NCBI GenBank assembly: GCA_944472155.2 | Contig: OX235271.1 | Coordinates: 21,459,710-21,523,709 of the forward strand | Source: Trichobilharzia szidati | Lineage: Eukaryota > Platyhelminthes > Trematoda > Strigeidida > Schistosomatidae | Reading direction: 5' to 3' | DNA length: 64,000 nucleotides | Shown: piece by piece, positions 1 to 10,015 of the stretch | Layout of the letters: the number at the start of each line of letters is the position of its first letter | How positions within the stretch are numbered: the stretch's first letter is position 1 | The notes under the pieces: generated by a model | What the model saw: the letters and a program-made list of their open reading frames with translations, nothing else | Told to the model about the DNA's origin: nothing | Database searches by the model: none | Made by a program: the position numbers and the translations under genes

Positions 1-304
1 AAGTTTGTAATTCACTGACTCATATTGAACAATGAGTTGATGAATGGGACGGTGAAGGATTTCTTCAATTAATCGCCTCTAGATGCTAAACCTGGTTAAC
101 AGTTTGGTATCGTAATTCGCCTGGTAAGACGTCGAGCTAATAATTCGTGGATCACTGGTTCACAGTTTGTTACTTCTTAGATTTTCATTCAACTGTCATC
201 AATCATCACCCATTAGACCGAATAGAAGCAGCCTGTCAACTTAAGGTTATCACTGTCTCAGCGTAAGCATGACATAATTGAAGTATTATAACAACAATAA
301 TAAT
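1..304. other. Leading flank, no feature recognised
   Basis: AT-rich sequence with no long open frame and no similarity to the other repeats of the window. It ends in a short AAC/AAT-rich tract just before the truncated LINE at 305. Confidence 0.4.
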
Positions 305-1640
305 AATGTAAAAACTGGCGTGGAATTATGCTTCTGTCCATTCCAAGCAAGATACTATGTCGCATCATCCTGGAGAGAATTAAACAAGCCCTAGATGAAA
401 AACTTCGTCCGGAACAGGCCGGATTCAGGAGGAACAAGTCATGCATTGACCAAATCGCCACCCTACGGATTATCATTGAACAAAGTTTGGAATGGCAGTC
501 ACCTCTCTATCTCAACTTCATCGATTTTGAGAAAGCCTTCGACAGCGTCGATCGAGAGGTGATTTGGCAACTACTTCGCTACTACGGGGTGCCGCCGACA
601 ATTATACATCTCATCCAACAGCTGTATGACAACGCTGCATGCCAAGTAATCCACAACGGGAGGCTCACGGAATCCTTCGAAGTGAGGACGGGAGTGAGAC
701 AAGGCTGTCTACTGTCACCAATGATCTTCCTGATTGCAGTTGATTGGATAATGCGACAGACAACGGCAACCAACGAGGGAACAGGCATAAAATGGACCGA
801 CACAAAAGCCTTGGAGGATTTGGATTTCGCCGATGATATATGTCTGATTTCCCACAAACTGGAAGATATGCAAGTGAAAAGCAACAAATTGGCAGAAGAA
901 GCAGCAAAGATAGGACTTTAAGTGAACATAGACAAAACAGAGGTAATGAAGATTCCTGGCCAACATCAACAGCAACAACCGACAACAATCAGCATAAATG
1001 GGAGGAACCTGAAGGAAACAACTTCTTTCACCTACCTGGGAAGCATCGTCTCAACTACAGGAGGGACTGACGAGGATATCAAAGCCAGAATCGGAAAAGC
1101 AAGACAAGTTTTCATTTCTCTCAAGTCTATGTGGAGGTCAACAGCATTCAGCGTCAAAAATAAGATCCGGATTTTCAACTCCAATGTGAAGGCAGTACTA
1201 CTATACGGATCAGAGACTTGGCGTGTCACAAAGAGCAGCTCAAACAAGCTACAGACCTTCATTAACAAATGCCTTCGCTCAATACTCAAGATCAAATGGC
1301 CGGAGAGGATCAGCAACAAAGATCTCTGGGAGCGAACCAACCAGGAACCGATCGTGAAACAAATAGGCAGGAAGAAATGGAGATGGATTGGACACACTCT
1401 GAGGAAACCATCAAGTGACATCACTAGACAAGCCCTCGAGTGGAACCCGAAAGGGAAGCGACGAGTTGGCCGTCCAAGGGTGACCTGGAGGAGATCATGT
1501 GAAGAGGAATTGAAAGCGTGTGGGCAGACTTGGAGCCAGGTGAAAACTACAGCAGAGAACCGAACGCAATGGAGACGCATGGCTGAAGCCCTATGTTCCT
1601 CTAGGAATTAAAGGAAATAATAATAATAATAATTTGCTTT
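305..1640 (+). mobile_element. RTE-clade LINE (SR2-like), 5'-truncated, RT and C-terminal region
   Basis: The frame starts inside the reverse transcriptase (CKNWRGIM at 307, a common LINE RT motif) and runs to a TAA at 1609-1611. The ORF from 328 shows the RT palm motif FDSVDRE, GVRQGCLLSP and the catalytic box FADD (residues 167-170). One in-frame TAA at 919-921 breaks it; the same frame continues after it with the thumb and C-terminal region (SFTYLGSIVS, LLYGSETW, RKKWRWIGHTLRKPS) typical of RTE elements. The 3' end is a short UTR (GAAGCCCTATGTTCCTCTAG) followed by an AAT microsatellite at about 1617-1633. The endonuclease is missing. Only one visible lesion suggests a fairly young copy. 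Clade assignment is from motifs, not from a tree. Confidence 0.85.
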
Positions 1641-2870
1641 ATTCCAAAGCTGTAGTGATGTTACAGTTTGGAATTTTCAGCATTTGGTACAATATCGCTT
1701 CTCACTTTGTTGAATTACTTTAAAAACAATTATAAAGATAATATCACAGGATTGTTAGTGGGAGTTCTTATTTGGTACTCGTAGTGACAGTGAAGTCATA
1801 TGTGTACAAGGAAAGGTGTAAATAATAATGATAATGAGGTTAGTAGCTAAGGTTGTCAGTTAATTGAGATAGTGTCACACATAGATTACAAATTGGAGAT
1901 AATAGAAGAGCCGATTATTTTGCACACAAAGTAGTAATTCATATGTTTCACGCTTTATACTGTCTCCATCGCATAGAACACGAGGTGGCCAAATATGATA
2001 TCGTTGAGTTCCTTTACTTGGTAGTACGACTATGTACTCTTTTGTACTGATTTCTAGTTGTACCAGATGAGATACAAGTGTGGGGAGAGTTGAGAATAGA
2101 GGTGCTGGGTGTTGAGGGTGAGACAATCTGGATGTCGACCACTTTCCTCATTAGTTCAGATGTCTATCAACTAATGTATTAAGTGACAAGCTGACTGACT
2201 GAGTTGCACACCACTTGTCCTACTGACAACCTTTCATACCCTTCTCAATTTGACATAGTCCTTTTTGAGTAGACCAGGAAAGACTAAGTGGGATAGAGGT
2301 AGTAGTAAAGTACAAGAGGTCAGACACAGCAGTTAACAAATTGTAAAAGTAGAGGATGAGTGATTCCAGATAGTTTTGGCTTCCTTATGTAGTAGGTGAG
2401 ACGGAACATTTTCATGGAGATCGACAAATTATTGGATGACCAAGTAAGGTGAGAAGATAAAACAACACTACGGTGTTTCGTGTTAGACCTGGTTTCTAAT
2501 ACATCGTGTGTACTAGCTAACCGGTTGTTGTAGATCACGTTTGTGTTTGAAGGCGAAGTGAATAGTCTGTCATTTTGATGTTTTAAGGCGAGACCGCTTA
2601 GCTTAAACCACTGACTGATGTCGGACAATGTGCTATAAAGTTTGGAACAGTTTGATTGGGAGTTGACACAGAAAGTGCGATGGTCAGATTGTCAGGGTAT
2701 TTGACTGCGTTGATTTCGTCGGAGAGTGGTAAGTGATGTAAGAATGAAGAAAAGAGAAAAGAAAAGGAGAGAGAACAGCATCCTGATGAGCACTAGCTTC
2801 AGTATTCAAGGCAGAGAACGAATCTCTGTTGTACACAGTATACTGCATTCTGTTTGAAAGATAACACAAT
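1634..2870 (-). mobile_element. CR1-like LINE 3' fragment, heavily decayed
   Basis: Minus-strand remnant of the same family as the intact frame at 39076-41568. The 3' end lies at ~1634 and reads GGAATAAAGCAAATTATTA on the minus strand, like the end of that element. Frames on the minus strand match it piecewise: 2869-2684 covers QYTVY through DAVLSPFLFSF, 2628-2320 covers the region after the palm ending in SGITHPLLLQFVN, and 2126-1875 covers the C-terminus. At least two frameshifts separate them. The catalytic YADDLTI is read here as YPDNLTI (about 2684-2715), so this copy is dead. Confidence 0.75.
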
Positions 2871-2989
2871 TATGAGATATCGTTGTATGTTTTATTGGAA
2901 AAACATCATTTCTACATGATTTATTGTGAGGTTGATTAAGCACCAACATTGTTGTCGTGTATTGTCAATGTAATAAAGTTGCTAACGGT

Positions 2990-3315
2990 ATGTATGTGTG
3001 TCCACAACAATGCTAGGTGGCTCACGATCATGGTACACTCAGGATTGTTGTTATTAGTTGATTGGAGGCAAACTTGACTGATCGAATTCCGTGTCCACTA
3101 AACAAAGGACTAGATACATGACACTAGTTTTTGACTAGTGTCCAATCAAAAATATCTGATACAATCCTACAAGAGGTCAATGGCCATCCCGAATAGCTCA
3201 GTGGTAACGTCTCTGACTGCAGGCGACACTGGGTGACCGCACGGGTATGAATCTCAGGTGAAGGGACGTGAGTTGCAGATACGCCTTGCTGACTGTCCAA
3301 CTTCAACTTCACTGT
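2990..3315 (+). repeat. tRNA-derived SINE-like repeat
   Basis: At 3195-3255 the plus strand reads like a tRNA head: TAGCTCAGTGGTAACG fits box A and GGGTATGAATCTCAG is a weakened box B. Downstream comes TGCAGATACGCCTTG (3277 on), which recurs at 4640. The upstream part (CAAAGGACTAGATACAT at 3105) recurs at 4811. This is a SINE or SINE composite, not a tRNA gene: no cloverleaf acceptor stem is evident. The intervening flank 2871-2990 shows nothing recognisable. Confidence 0.5.
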
Positions 3316-3523
3316 AGATGTAAATACTAAATGCTACTACTACTAGCAGTTGGTGAGATTTTCGGAGAGCTAAGAGCACTTTTTTCAATCTCATTATACA
3401 CCTTGTTTATCAATAATGCTGTCTTTAAATTGAATGTTAATTCTCCCTATATTTGTGTTTGTTTGTCTGTTTGGTTGTATGTGTGTATGTGTATGTGTGT
3501 GCGTGTACCGATGTTGCATTCAG

Positions 3524-3856
3524 CGTCAACCGCCAAAATTGTCTGAAATTCGTGTTTGTATGAATCCTACTTTGGACTTCATCAGCTGTCCAACATCAGA
3601 AGAAGCAGAAAATGTAGAAGGAGGAGAACACAACCACGAAGAGCAACAACAACAACACCCTTTTAGTGTTTGTTATGCTAATGAATTCGGAGTTAATAAT
3701 GATGTCTGTGAGACACATTTACCATGGTTAGATCTTTTCCCCAGTTGTCCAAGCCAACAACAAGAACAACAACAACAACAGCAGATGTGTACACCGCCAA
3801 TGTTAACATCAAATTCCCCATGTCCTGAAGAGTTTATATTTCCAGATTTTACATGA
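3524..3856 (+). CDS. Candidate terminal coding exon of a host gene, polyglutamine-containing
   Basis: This is the only long frame here that resembles no retroelement. A plausible 3' splice site, TTGCATTCAG, ends at 3523 after a TG-rich stretch. The frame opens with RQPPKLSEIRVC and runs ~110 codons to TGA at 3854-3856. It is acidic and Gln-rich, with runs EEQQQQ and QQQEQQQQQQ from CAA/CAG repeats, and ends SPCPEEFIFPDFT. An ATG-started frame from 3434 exists, but its first 30 residues come from the TG-rich tract (CVCVCVCV) and look intronic. No enzymatic domain is visible. Acidic, Gln-rich C-termini are common in transcriptional regulators, which is only a hint. Upstream exons are not identified; they may lie left of the window or behind the repeats. 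Product unknown. Confidence 0.45.
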   Translation, partial: RQPPKLSEIRVCMNPTLDFISCPTSEEAENVEGGEHNHEEQQQQHPFSVCYANEFGVNNDVCETHLPWLDLFPSCPSQQQEQQQQQQMCTPPMLTSNSPCPEEFIFPDFT

Positions 3857-4400
3857 TTTACACTTATAAGAAAAAGAAATCATCTCTTTTTTTAAATTAA
3901 TGTATACTCTTTAAATGAAAGAGTGAGTTACAGACAGCATGGCTGTCATATACTACTTATGAATATACATGTGATGTTGTTGTTTTCTTTTTTTAATGTT
4001 ATTAACTCTTACTTTATGTCTATTTGTATCCTTTTATTTTTGTATGCTTTTTTGAAATGTACTCAATGTTTTACACTGATCTGTTAGTTATTTGTATTAT
4101 TTTTTTTTACTATTATCACCACTATTCTGGTTTTACATTACTGTTTTTCTGTTTATTTTTGAAAGAAAACAAAAACTGCAATCATCATTTAGCATGCGAT
4201 AAATACATAGCTAGTTGTATTTTGAGAAAAAAAGATAAAAAATCTTGCAATGTATGAACTCTCTATGGTATCTTAGTATATTTATGATTTTATGTGTCAT
4301 CCCTGACACTTGTTGATGATGATGATGGTTAGTGTCAGCTTATATGATTATCAGCATGAAATTATGGTAGAATTAAAGTATTGTTTTAATTTTTATAGTG
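3857..4400 (+). other. Possible 3' UTR of the preceding exon
   Basis: T-rich, repeat-free sequence follows the stop codon. ATTAAA at about 4373 is a candidate poly(A) signal. No frame of interest is present. Assignment as UTR rests only on position and composition. Confidence 0.3.
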
Positions 4401-4479
4401 TGATAATTTTTTATGGCTTTTATTGAATTTTGGTTTAGTTTGAAGTGGTTTCAGATGGTTGACTGGTTGAGCGGGGCGT

Positions 4480-4850
4480 GGGTGGGTGGTTGGGGGGAAA
4501 TCGGCAGCAAGCCATGCTTGACCTTGATTTCGTGCTGGTTAGCACTCACCAGTCGGCAAGGCGTATCTGCAAACTTGAAGGAACTCAGTGGTCACGTGGA
4601 TGACAGCAGCACTAGAAGAGAAATGAATTGCATGGAGACTGCAGATACGCCTTGTTGATCGATGAATGTCAACAATCACGAAACCTAGGCCATGCAAGGC
4701 TTCCTGCTGATTGCTTCTAACCATCTAATATCAACGATTCTGATGAGTGCATCGTAATGGTGAGCCACCCAACCTGATGACCACATTGTGAACTTGACTT
4801 ATAAGATTAAGTCTGCAGTAAGCAAAGGACTAGACACATTACACGAGTTA
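4480..4850. repeat. SINE-like repeat with a 15-bp inverted repeat
   Basis: CAAGGCGTATCTGCA at ~4556 and its reverse complement TGCAGATACGCCTTG at ~4640 form a perfect 15-bp inverted pair. The right part (GCAAAGGACTAGACACAT at ~4809) matches the repeat at 3100. The same units therefore occur twice within 2 kb in a different arrangement. Function unknown. Confidence 0.45.
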
Positions 4851-4851
4851 C

Positions 4852-5060
4852 TTACTATCGTCCCGTCGGAGTGTATGTATAAAACAGGATTCTAAAACTG
4901 CGATAGGCGTGTCATATAAAGAAGGAATCTGCGAAACTTTACGCAGGATTCTTAACAAGGTGGTGATTAGAAGGTCATTGAAACTCTCAAAGAACACACT
5001 TGGAAATAAATTATGCCGTTGATGAGGTTTCGTTGAGTCTATAAATACGAAATAACCTAG
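4852..5060 (+). pseudogene. PLE fragment, linker before the GIY-YIG domain
   Basis: Plus-strand translation gives YKEGICETLRRILNKV followed by KNTLGNKLC. This matches the conserved Penelope-like segment between RT and endonuclease seen at 28860 (EGTSETVRRILKKAG) and the PxNSLRDKLCRLKD box at 28040. It is short, with a stop soon after, and has no GIY-YIG domain. Part of a dead PLE. Confidence 0.6.
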
Positions 5061-5119
5061 ATTATTTAGCACTTTGCATTGATTGAGAGGTCAAATATAT
5101 TAGTTTTAGGAGTTCATCG

Positions 5120-5390
5120 TTGAATGACATTGGTTAGAGAACCATTGGAAAACCAGCACTGGAGTACTGGACAGCCAGCTGTTTCATCAGCCTAGTTTGC
5201 GACTCTTCGTCTGTACTCACCCTCCGCGGTTCGAAACTAGTTCTTTGAGCTCGCCTTATAACCAGAAGCTTCTGGGTTCAGACGGTAGCGGTGGGGTTCT
5301 CCAATGGTTCTCTAACCCACGTCAGAAGTTGATCGAACCTGTAGCAAATCAATCAAATCCTTGCAAACCAACACTTGATAAACAATTCAG
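5120..5390 (-). mobile_element. Hammerhead-bearing tRNA-SINE relic (S-alpha-like)
   Basis: On the minus strand the order is tRNA-like part, then GAGTCGCAAACTAGGCTGAT, GAAA, CAGCTGGCTGTCC, CAGTACTCC. This is the stem II / GAAA / stem III / cleavage-site order of the hammerhead copy at 8072. The CTGATGA core is degraded, so catalysis is unlikely. A second tRNA-like stretch (GGTTCGAAAC) lies at ~5230. Confidence 0.55.
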
Positions 5391-5394
5391 TCAC

Positions 5395-6010
5395 GTTAGT
5401 ATGTAGCATTTTATAATCAAGAAAATATAAGTTTCCGGGGATGAGTTATATTCAATATTGCGAGAATGTATGCATGGAAACCACAAAATACAAACGAACA
5501 AAAAAAATGAGGCAAATTGAGTGTAAGTTTGACGACTGACAGATAACAAATATAATGATAAATTGAAGAGGTCCAATGGTGAACTGTAATCGAATAATAG
5601 AGAGGAGATAAGCTTCGTATAAATGCAAAGGTTGACAAATACTGATGGTGTGAAGTAAACTAGGTGAAAAGGAATGAATGAAAAGGCATGATGAGACATG
5701 AAGATATGAGATGATTACAGCCCTGACGACGTTATAGTAGGCCTGGGTAAACAAAGAGGATGAATGTGCTGTTTTCGCACACATAAGTCAAGTTTATTCC
5801 TAGTAATCCCTTCAGCTTCGTGCATCCTTCAGGCAGATTGTTTGCTACTCCATACAAAACCGTAAATGACTCATCTATTTTGATACGATATTCTCTGTCC
5901 GTTAGATGAGACAAAATGGCGCCATTTATCGATTGATTTGGTTACTTCTTTTGCGAACCAAGCTGGAACATGTTCATGAGAAGGCAAAGATTTAACGAAA
6001 TCTAGACTAG
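5395..6010 (-). pseudogene. PLE C-terminus and 3' UTR, minus strand
   Basis: From ~6010 leftwards the minus strand encodes EHVPAWFAKEVTKS, then HLTDREYRIKIDESFTVLYG and NNLPEG. This is the C-terminal part of a PLE GIY-YIG domain (compare EHLPAWF and FKVVYRVRGGLPKG at 35425-35545). The frame ends near 5716. The remaining 300 bases are pyrimidine-rich on the minus strand, as in the 3' UTR at 35680-36060, so I take them as the same element's UTR. Confidence 0.6.
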
Positions 6011-6227
6011 TAGACTCTGGTAAGGTAAGCAATCTAGAAAACAGTTGAACTACAGTACTTCATGCAGTTCAACACAATCACACGTACGACGGAGTAAAGT
6101 GACAGTTCGAATATCCTACGATGGAGAGAGACAGTGGGGTGGATGGATAACGGTAGCTTTATTTATCAAATTAACTGGGATCAACTGCCACAGGAATGAT
6201 GCAGCACTTACTTGTCTTTTTTATTTT

Positions 6228-6462
6228 TTTAATTCCTTCACGTTCCCAGTGGAACACTGGGCTTCAAGATAGTCTTGAAGTGTCTGTAGCAGTGTTTATT
6301 TTTACAGGATGGGGTTGCTAGCCTCATGCCCAACCTCTCCTCTTCACCAGCTTTTTTAGTTCTGGCTTAGCGAGGTAAAGGAGTGCTCCGGCCGGGGATC
6401 GAACCCCGGACCATGTGCATGGTTGGCGAGCGTCCTAACCGCTATGCCACCGACGCACACAA
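6228..6462 (-). mobile_element. tRNA-derived SINE with RTE-like 3' tail
   Basis: Read on the minus strand from 6462: GTGGCATAGCGGTTAGGACG (box A region), GGTTCGATCCCCGG (box B), a body ending GGCTAGCAACC, then GAAGCCCAGTGTTCCACTGG and AAGGAATTAAA. Pol III promoter boxes are well preserved. The tail closely resembles the 3' end of the RTE LINE at 1585-1620 (GAAGCCCTATGTTCCTCTAG). It may be mobilised by that LINE. This is the best preserved copy of this tail type in the window. Confidence 0.8.
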
Positions 6463-6479
6463 CTTGTCTAGGGAATTTT

Positions 6480-6870
6480 TAATGTTGGTTAGTCGTTAGG
6501 CGTAGAGTGTTGGGCAAAGAGGGAAAATCAATCGAAGAGGCTATAAAGTTACATAGATTGAGATGGCTAGGTCACGTGCTGCTCATGACTAACCATCGCC
6601 TCCCCCGACGGACATTACTAGCTGATATAGGTGCAGGTTGGAAAAGAGTAAGTGGTGGCCAAACAAAAACATGGCATCAATCCATGAAATCCCTGACAGT
6701 TAAACTGAGTCAGGTAGGGAGATACAGACTTCCGGGTTGGGGCCCGCCCTCGGGACTCTAAGAATCAATGGCTGGAGACAATAGGTGACATGGCTCAAAA
6801 TCGTTGTCAATGGCTTACGCAGATGTATTCAGTCTCTGTAATCTTTCATATTCCTTTCTACCATTACTCA
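6480..6870 (+). pseudogene. RTE-like LINE C-terminal fragment, second family
   Basis: The frame from 6507 encodes LHRLRWLGHVLLM, RLPRRTLLADIGAGWK, GGQTKTWHQSMKSLT and GRYRLPGWGP. This is a C-terminal signature of flatworm non-LTR elements but differs from the family at 305-1640 (RRVGRPRVTWRR). A frameshift or stop near 6760 separates it from AQNRCQWLTQM at ~6793. No RT is present. Confidence 0.65.
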
Positions 6871-6879
6871 TTCTGTTTC

Positions 6880-7525
6880 ACTGTTATACTTGTCAAAACT
6901 CTATTGATTCTCTTCACTCATCTTCTTGACTACGTTTGTGTGCTCTTGGGAACGTGGCAACTCGAACTGCTGCACTTCTATGTTGAATCCAGCCAGCCAG
7001 CCAGGGAATGTTTACTAGCCCTTAGGAAAATGTGAAAGAGGAACGAGTTGTGTGATATGATTATGAACTACTAATTGTGTTCGACACGTTATTCAGTGAG
7101 TAATAATAATTTTTCCCGTGCGTGATATATCCGCTAGACAAATCTTTTTGAGAATTGAGCATCTAGTGTCTCAATGCAGTAGGATCACTGATCAATGACA
7201 TTCAACTATCCTGAAACGAAAGATTGGAATGTCAAACTAACGTGAATTATACATAAACTGTGTATAATACTTATAGGATTAAAAATAAAACAGTGAGCTA
7301 GCTGTATAAAAACGCGGTGGGTGCATTATCCGTGTCTGGCGACGGCCTACTTAAATCACTGGCCTACCAGCATTTCCATTCATCAAAATGTTTAAGCTTC
7401 TCTGCATTCCTTATTGTTTTAATCGTGCAATTATATCAAATTATCACTAAATAAACTCGAGCACATACTTAATTAGCTTGATTCTTGGGGTAGCTGAAAT
7501 AGAAAAAGAGTTAGCGTTGCGTGAC
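6880..7525. other. No feature recognised
   Basis: AT-rich sequence without coding signal or match to the other repeats in the window. Confidence 0.3.
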
Positions 7526-7529
7526 TGCA

Positions 7530-8071
7530 GAGCTCAGGGGACAAGTGCTTGAGACGGGTCACACACATCCTGTGTGGACTGGTTTCTTGGGTTGGTTCCG
7601 GCCGGCTGTGGGGTGTGTCGGGATGTACAGTTGTTGGGGTCGACCTTTTCTAACCTCCTCTCTTCAAAGTGGAGAGACAGCATAGCTGGCTGGCATGCTC
7701 GTCGTCTGAGGGAAACACCTTACTGCTCTTACATCCGTGTTCCGCAGCAGTACGACTTCGCCCACAGACTCCCAGCATAGTGTAACAACAAAAATTCACA
7801 CACACTATGCCGATAACTGCTTTCAGCCCGACCACCACGTCAAGGTAGCAGCTGTCGGTCGGGGATCAGCTTCTCACTAAACGCCGTGCAATTCTTGAAG
7901 AAAAAGTGTAGAGAATTAGTTCTCTCTTCACATGGAATACTTCAGATTATTATTTCACATGTAAATCCTGTATGAAGAGGAAATACTTGGGAACTAAATG
8001 CGTTGGAAACTTCTGTCATATGTATGTTCCCATATTATCAGAAATAAAGCTCTACTATTATTATTATTATC
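7530..8071 (+). repeat. Probable LINE 3' UTR
   Basis: A GC-richer block (7530-7900) passes into AT-rich sequence that ends GAAATAAAGCTCTACTATTA with a run of ATT repeats at ~8053-8070. An AATAAA signal just before an ATT microsatellite is the same end structure as the LINEs at 1634 and 42040. No coding part is recognisable, so the family is unknown. Confidence 0.4.
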
Positions 8072-8129
8072 ATTACTGCTGATGAGTTCACCCAAACTAG
8101 GCTGACGAAACAGCTGGTTGTCCAGTACT
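8072..8129 (+). ncRNA. Hammerhead ribozyme motif, type I, near-intact
   Basis: All core segments are in the expected order. CTGATGA is at 8079-8085. Stem II runs from G8086 to C8106 (GTT...GAC plus CC/GG, with internal mismatches), and GAAA is at 8107-8110. Stem III is CAG-CTGG-TTG at 8111-8120. U8121 and C8122 form the cleavage site before C8123. Stem I pairs TACTG (8074-8078) with CAGTA (8123-8127). Predicted cleavage is 3' of C8122. Type I hammerheads are known from schistosome S-alpha repeats. The weak stem II makes activity uncertain. Confidence 0.65.
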
Positions 8130-8664
8130 CCCTGCTGGTTGTCCAATCCTTCTCTTAACTGTAACATCAATCCGTGGTCTAACTTGAGAAATAAAATAAA
8201 TTATACGTTGCAGAACACCGATTTGTTCAAAATTTCTGAGATGAGAACACACATGATTAATAGTGATTATTCTAAATTATAGTGTACTATTCTAACCTAC
8301 AATTAATTGTTTCACACTTCACATACTAATCTGCACTTTGAAAATAATCCAGTTGAATTAAGCATACAAACTAGCCAAAAGGAATTATAACTTTATAAAA
8401 ACCAACCGCTTTATATATATACACCGATGAAATAAGAAATTTCCAGCATATACTATATTGGTGTGGATGTTGATGTTGTTTGAAGCCGCTTGTAGTATTG
8501 GGGCGACTAACGGAATAGATAAAGACATTGATGCAAATCTCATGTTATCAAATGATTTGAATGGGAAATGTAGAATTCTCTTTGGTAATGAAGGTCTGCA
8601 CGTCATATAACAAGTTGAAGTATGTCTCCGACAGTATCAAAATGATCGCGGGATTTCATCGTGA

Positions 8665-8910
8665 CCAGATGTCAACAAGATAAGCATTGGAAAACCAGCA
8701 CTGGAGTACTGAACAGCCAGCTGTTTCGTCAGTCTGATTCGGGACTCTTCCTCAGTACTCACTAACCGCGTTTTCAAACCAGGACCTTCATTTTACAAGG
8801 CGTGCTCGGAGACCATCCAAATAAAGAGATTTTCCAATGCTTCTCTAACCGATGTCAGCTTATAATGATATCGTGTAACCAGTTCGTCAAATCCCTACAA
8901 GCCAATACTC
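8665..8910 (-). mobile_element. Hammerhead-bearing SINE relic inside the inverted segment
   Basis: On the minus strand: GCTCGCCTTGTAAAATGAAG and CCTGGTTTGAAAACGCGG (weak tRNA head), then AGTCCCGAATCAGACTGACG, GAAACAGCTGGCTG and the cleavage region. The core CTGATGA is replaced by CTGAGGAAG, so it is probably inactive. It is orthologous to the SINE at 33290-33520 and 58245-58460. Confidence 0.6.
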
Positions 8911-8995
8911 ATAAATTAATTTTGATGACCAACGTTTAAATTAGTCACCTAGGTATTAGGCACCAAGTGGATATAAAGCACTACTATTTACCTGC

Positions 8996-9026
8996 TATAT
9001 ATATATATATATATGCATATATATAC
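8996..9026. repeat. TA microsatellite
   Basis: (TA)n interrupted by one GC (ATATGCATATATATA). Its length differs from the matching sites near 33160 and 58090. Confidence 0.9.
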
Positions 9027-9139
9027 TGTTTACATTAATCCTATTGAGGTACATCTTGTATTCAACTGGACGTTTGTATTTAGTATGCAATGTGTATTTT
9101 GTCGTCTAATGTCACAGGATTTCATCATTAGCTGAAATT

Positions 9140-9410
9140 AGTTAGACAACCATTGGAAAACCAGCACTGGAGTACTGGGCAGCCAGCTGTTTCATCAACC
9201 TAGTTTGGGACTCTTCTTCTGTACGCATTCAGTCACACGGTTTGAACCCAGGGCCTTCTGGTTACAAGGCGAGCGAGCTCGTAGACCATTGAGACACTGG
9301 GATCCGATCCAATGGCCTCCAGTCGATAAATTCCAACTTCTGCCAATTCACGACATAGCACGACCGCTGGCCAATGTCATCGGTGGTGAGTATTTGTCCT
9401 CGTAACCGAC
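9140..9410 (-). mobile_element. Hammerhead-SINE relic, minus strand
   Basis: The minus strand reads AGTCCCAAACTAGGTTGATG, GAAACAGCTGGCTGCCC, CAGTACTCCAGTGCTGG. Stem III and the stem I 3' strand are preserved; the CTGATGA core is not. The segment 9290-9380 resembles 58985-59060 in reverse complement (AGAAGTTGGAATT...). Confidence 0.55.
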
Positions 9411-9600
9411 CTGCTGCACTCTGCGAGCTCGCCTTGTAACCAGACAGTGCTGGGTTCGAATCTTGGTGGATGCATGCTTCCCAAGTGTCCTAAACTAGGT
9501 TGACGAACTGTTGTCCAGTATTCCCTGTCGGTTTTCCAATGCTTCTCTAACCGACGCCGCTCATGATGCAATCCTCTAACCAATCAATCAAATCTCAACA
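9411..9600 (+). mobile_element. tRNA head plus hammerhead remnant, plus strand
   Basis: GAGCTCGCCTTGTAACCAGA and GCTGGGTTCGAATCTTGG (box B) form the tRNA-like head. Then CCTAAACTAGGTTGACGAAC, TGTTGTCC and AGTATTCCCTG follow. GAAAC has lost an A and stem III is short, so it is inactive. Together with the minus copy just upstream this gives two facing SINE relics. Confidence 0.55.
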
Positions 9601-9611
9601 AAATGTTTTGG

Positions 9612-9835
9612 TTGATAGTGAATGACTAGCAGTGGAAGCCAAAATATGAGTTTCATCCTATTTGAGAATCTTCATTTCGATGTACCCACATTTCTACTGA
9701 GTAATAGTGTTCAAAACAGAGACTGAAATTCTTCACCCACTGTTTCGAATCTCGAATCATTATCTGAGATAGCCAGCTGAAGTGGAGACGCAAATCAGCC
9801 AGCCAATAAGCAAGTAATAATTGCGCAGTAGATGA
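9612..9835 (-). repeat. Degenerate S-alpha-type repeat piece
   Basis: GACTAGCAGTGGAAGCC at ~9624 matches the tail found at 18011 and 43010 (GACTAGCAGTGGAATCCAGG). The following stem II region is eroded (TTTCATCCTATTTGAGAA). No tRNA head is recognisable. Confidence 0.4.
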
Positions 9836-10015
9836 CTGTTGTAGCCTAGTGGATCCTGCTTTAGCGTGTGAAACGATGGGTGCAGGGTTCGAGTGTCAGT
9901 GAGAATACCATCAGTTCACTTGGAAATGCAGGTACATCTGGGTGACGAGTCGCGAATGGGACAAAATGCACCTTCCGCGTTCCACTGCTAGTCAGCGTCA
10001 ATCAAAATCAATCAG
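9836..10015 (+). mobile_element. S-alpha-type tRNA-SINE with degenerate hammerhead
   Basis: Box A is TAGCCTAGTGGATCC and box B is GGGTTCGAGTGTC, ~45 bases apart. Downstream, GGGTGACGAGTCGCGAATGG, GACAAAATGCACCTTCC and CACTGCTAGTC follow the S-alpha hammerhead order. TGACGA is retained, but GAAA has become AAAA and C3 is lost. Head and ribozyme sit in the same unit, as described for schistosome S-alpha repeats. Confidence 0.6.

Larger units (their letters stand above)
8118..9114 (-). repeat. ~1 kb dispersed segment, inverted relative to 33 kb and 58 kb copies
   Basis: The reverse complement matches 33078-34015 and 58006-58985 along its length. Shared marks are AACATCAATCCGTGGTCTAA at one end, a hammerhead-SINE inside, CACCTAGGTATTAGGC, and GTCTAATGTC at the other end. 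It contains a 73-codon minus-strand frame (8606-8385) that is open here and at 58499 but shifted by 5 extra bases in the 33 kb copy. Confidence 0.8.

Noticed and set aside
3188..3260. A genuine tRNA gene
   Set aside because: Only box-like sequences are present; no acceptor stem pairing or anticodon arm can be drawn, and the surrounding repeat recurs nearby.
3434..3523. First 30 codons of the polyglutamine frame (CVCVCVCV)
   Set aside because: Encoded by a TG-rich microsatellite just before a good splice acceptor, so probably intron.
7574..7780. 68-codon frame in the GC-richer block
   Set aside because: No recognisable motif; the surrounding sequence ends like a LINE 3' UTR, so coding is unlikely.
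8385..8606. 73-codon minus-strand frame also open at 58499
   Set aside because: Between these two copies about 16 of 19 codon differences change the amino acid, and the 33 kb copy is frameshifted by 5 bases. No sign of purifying selection.
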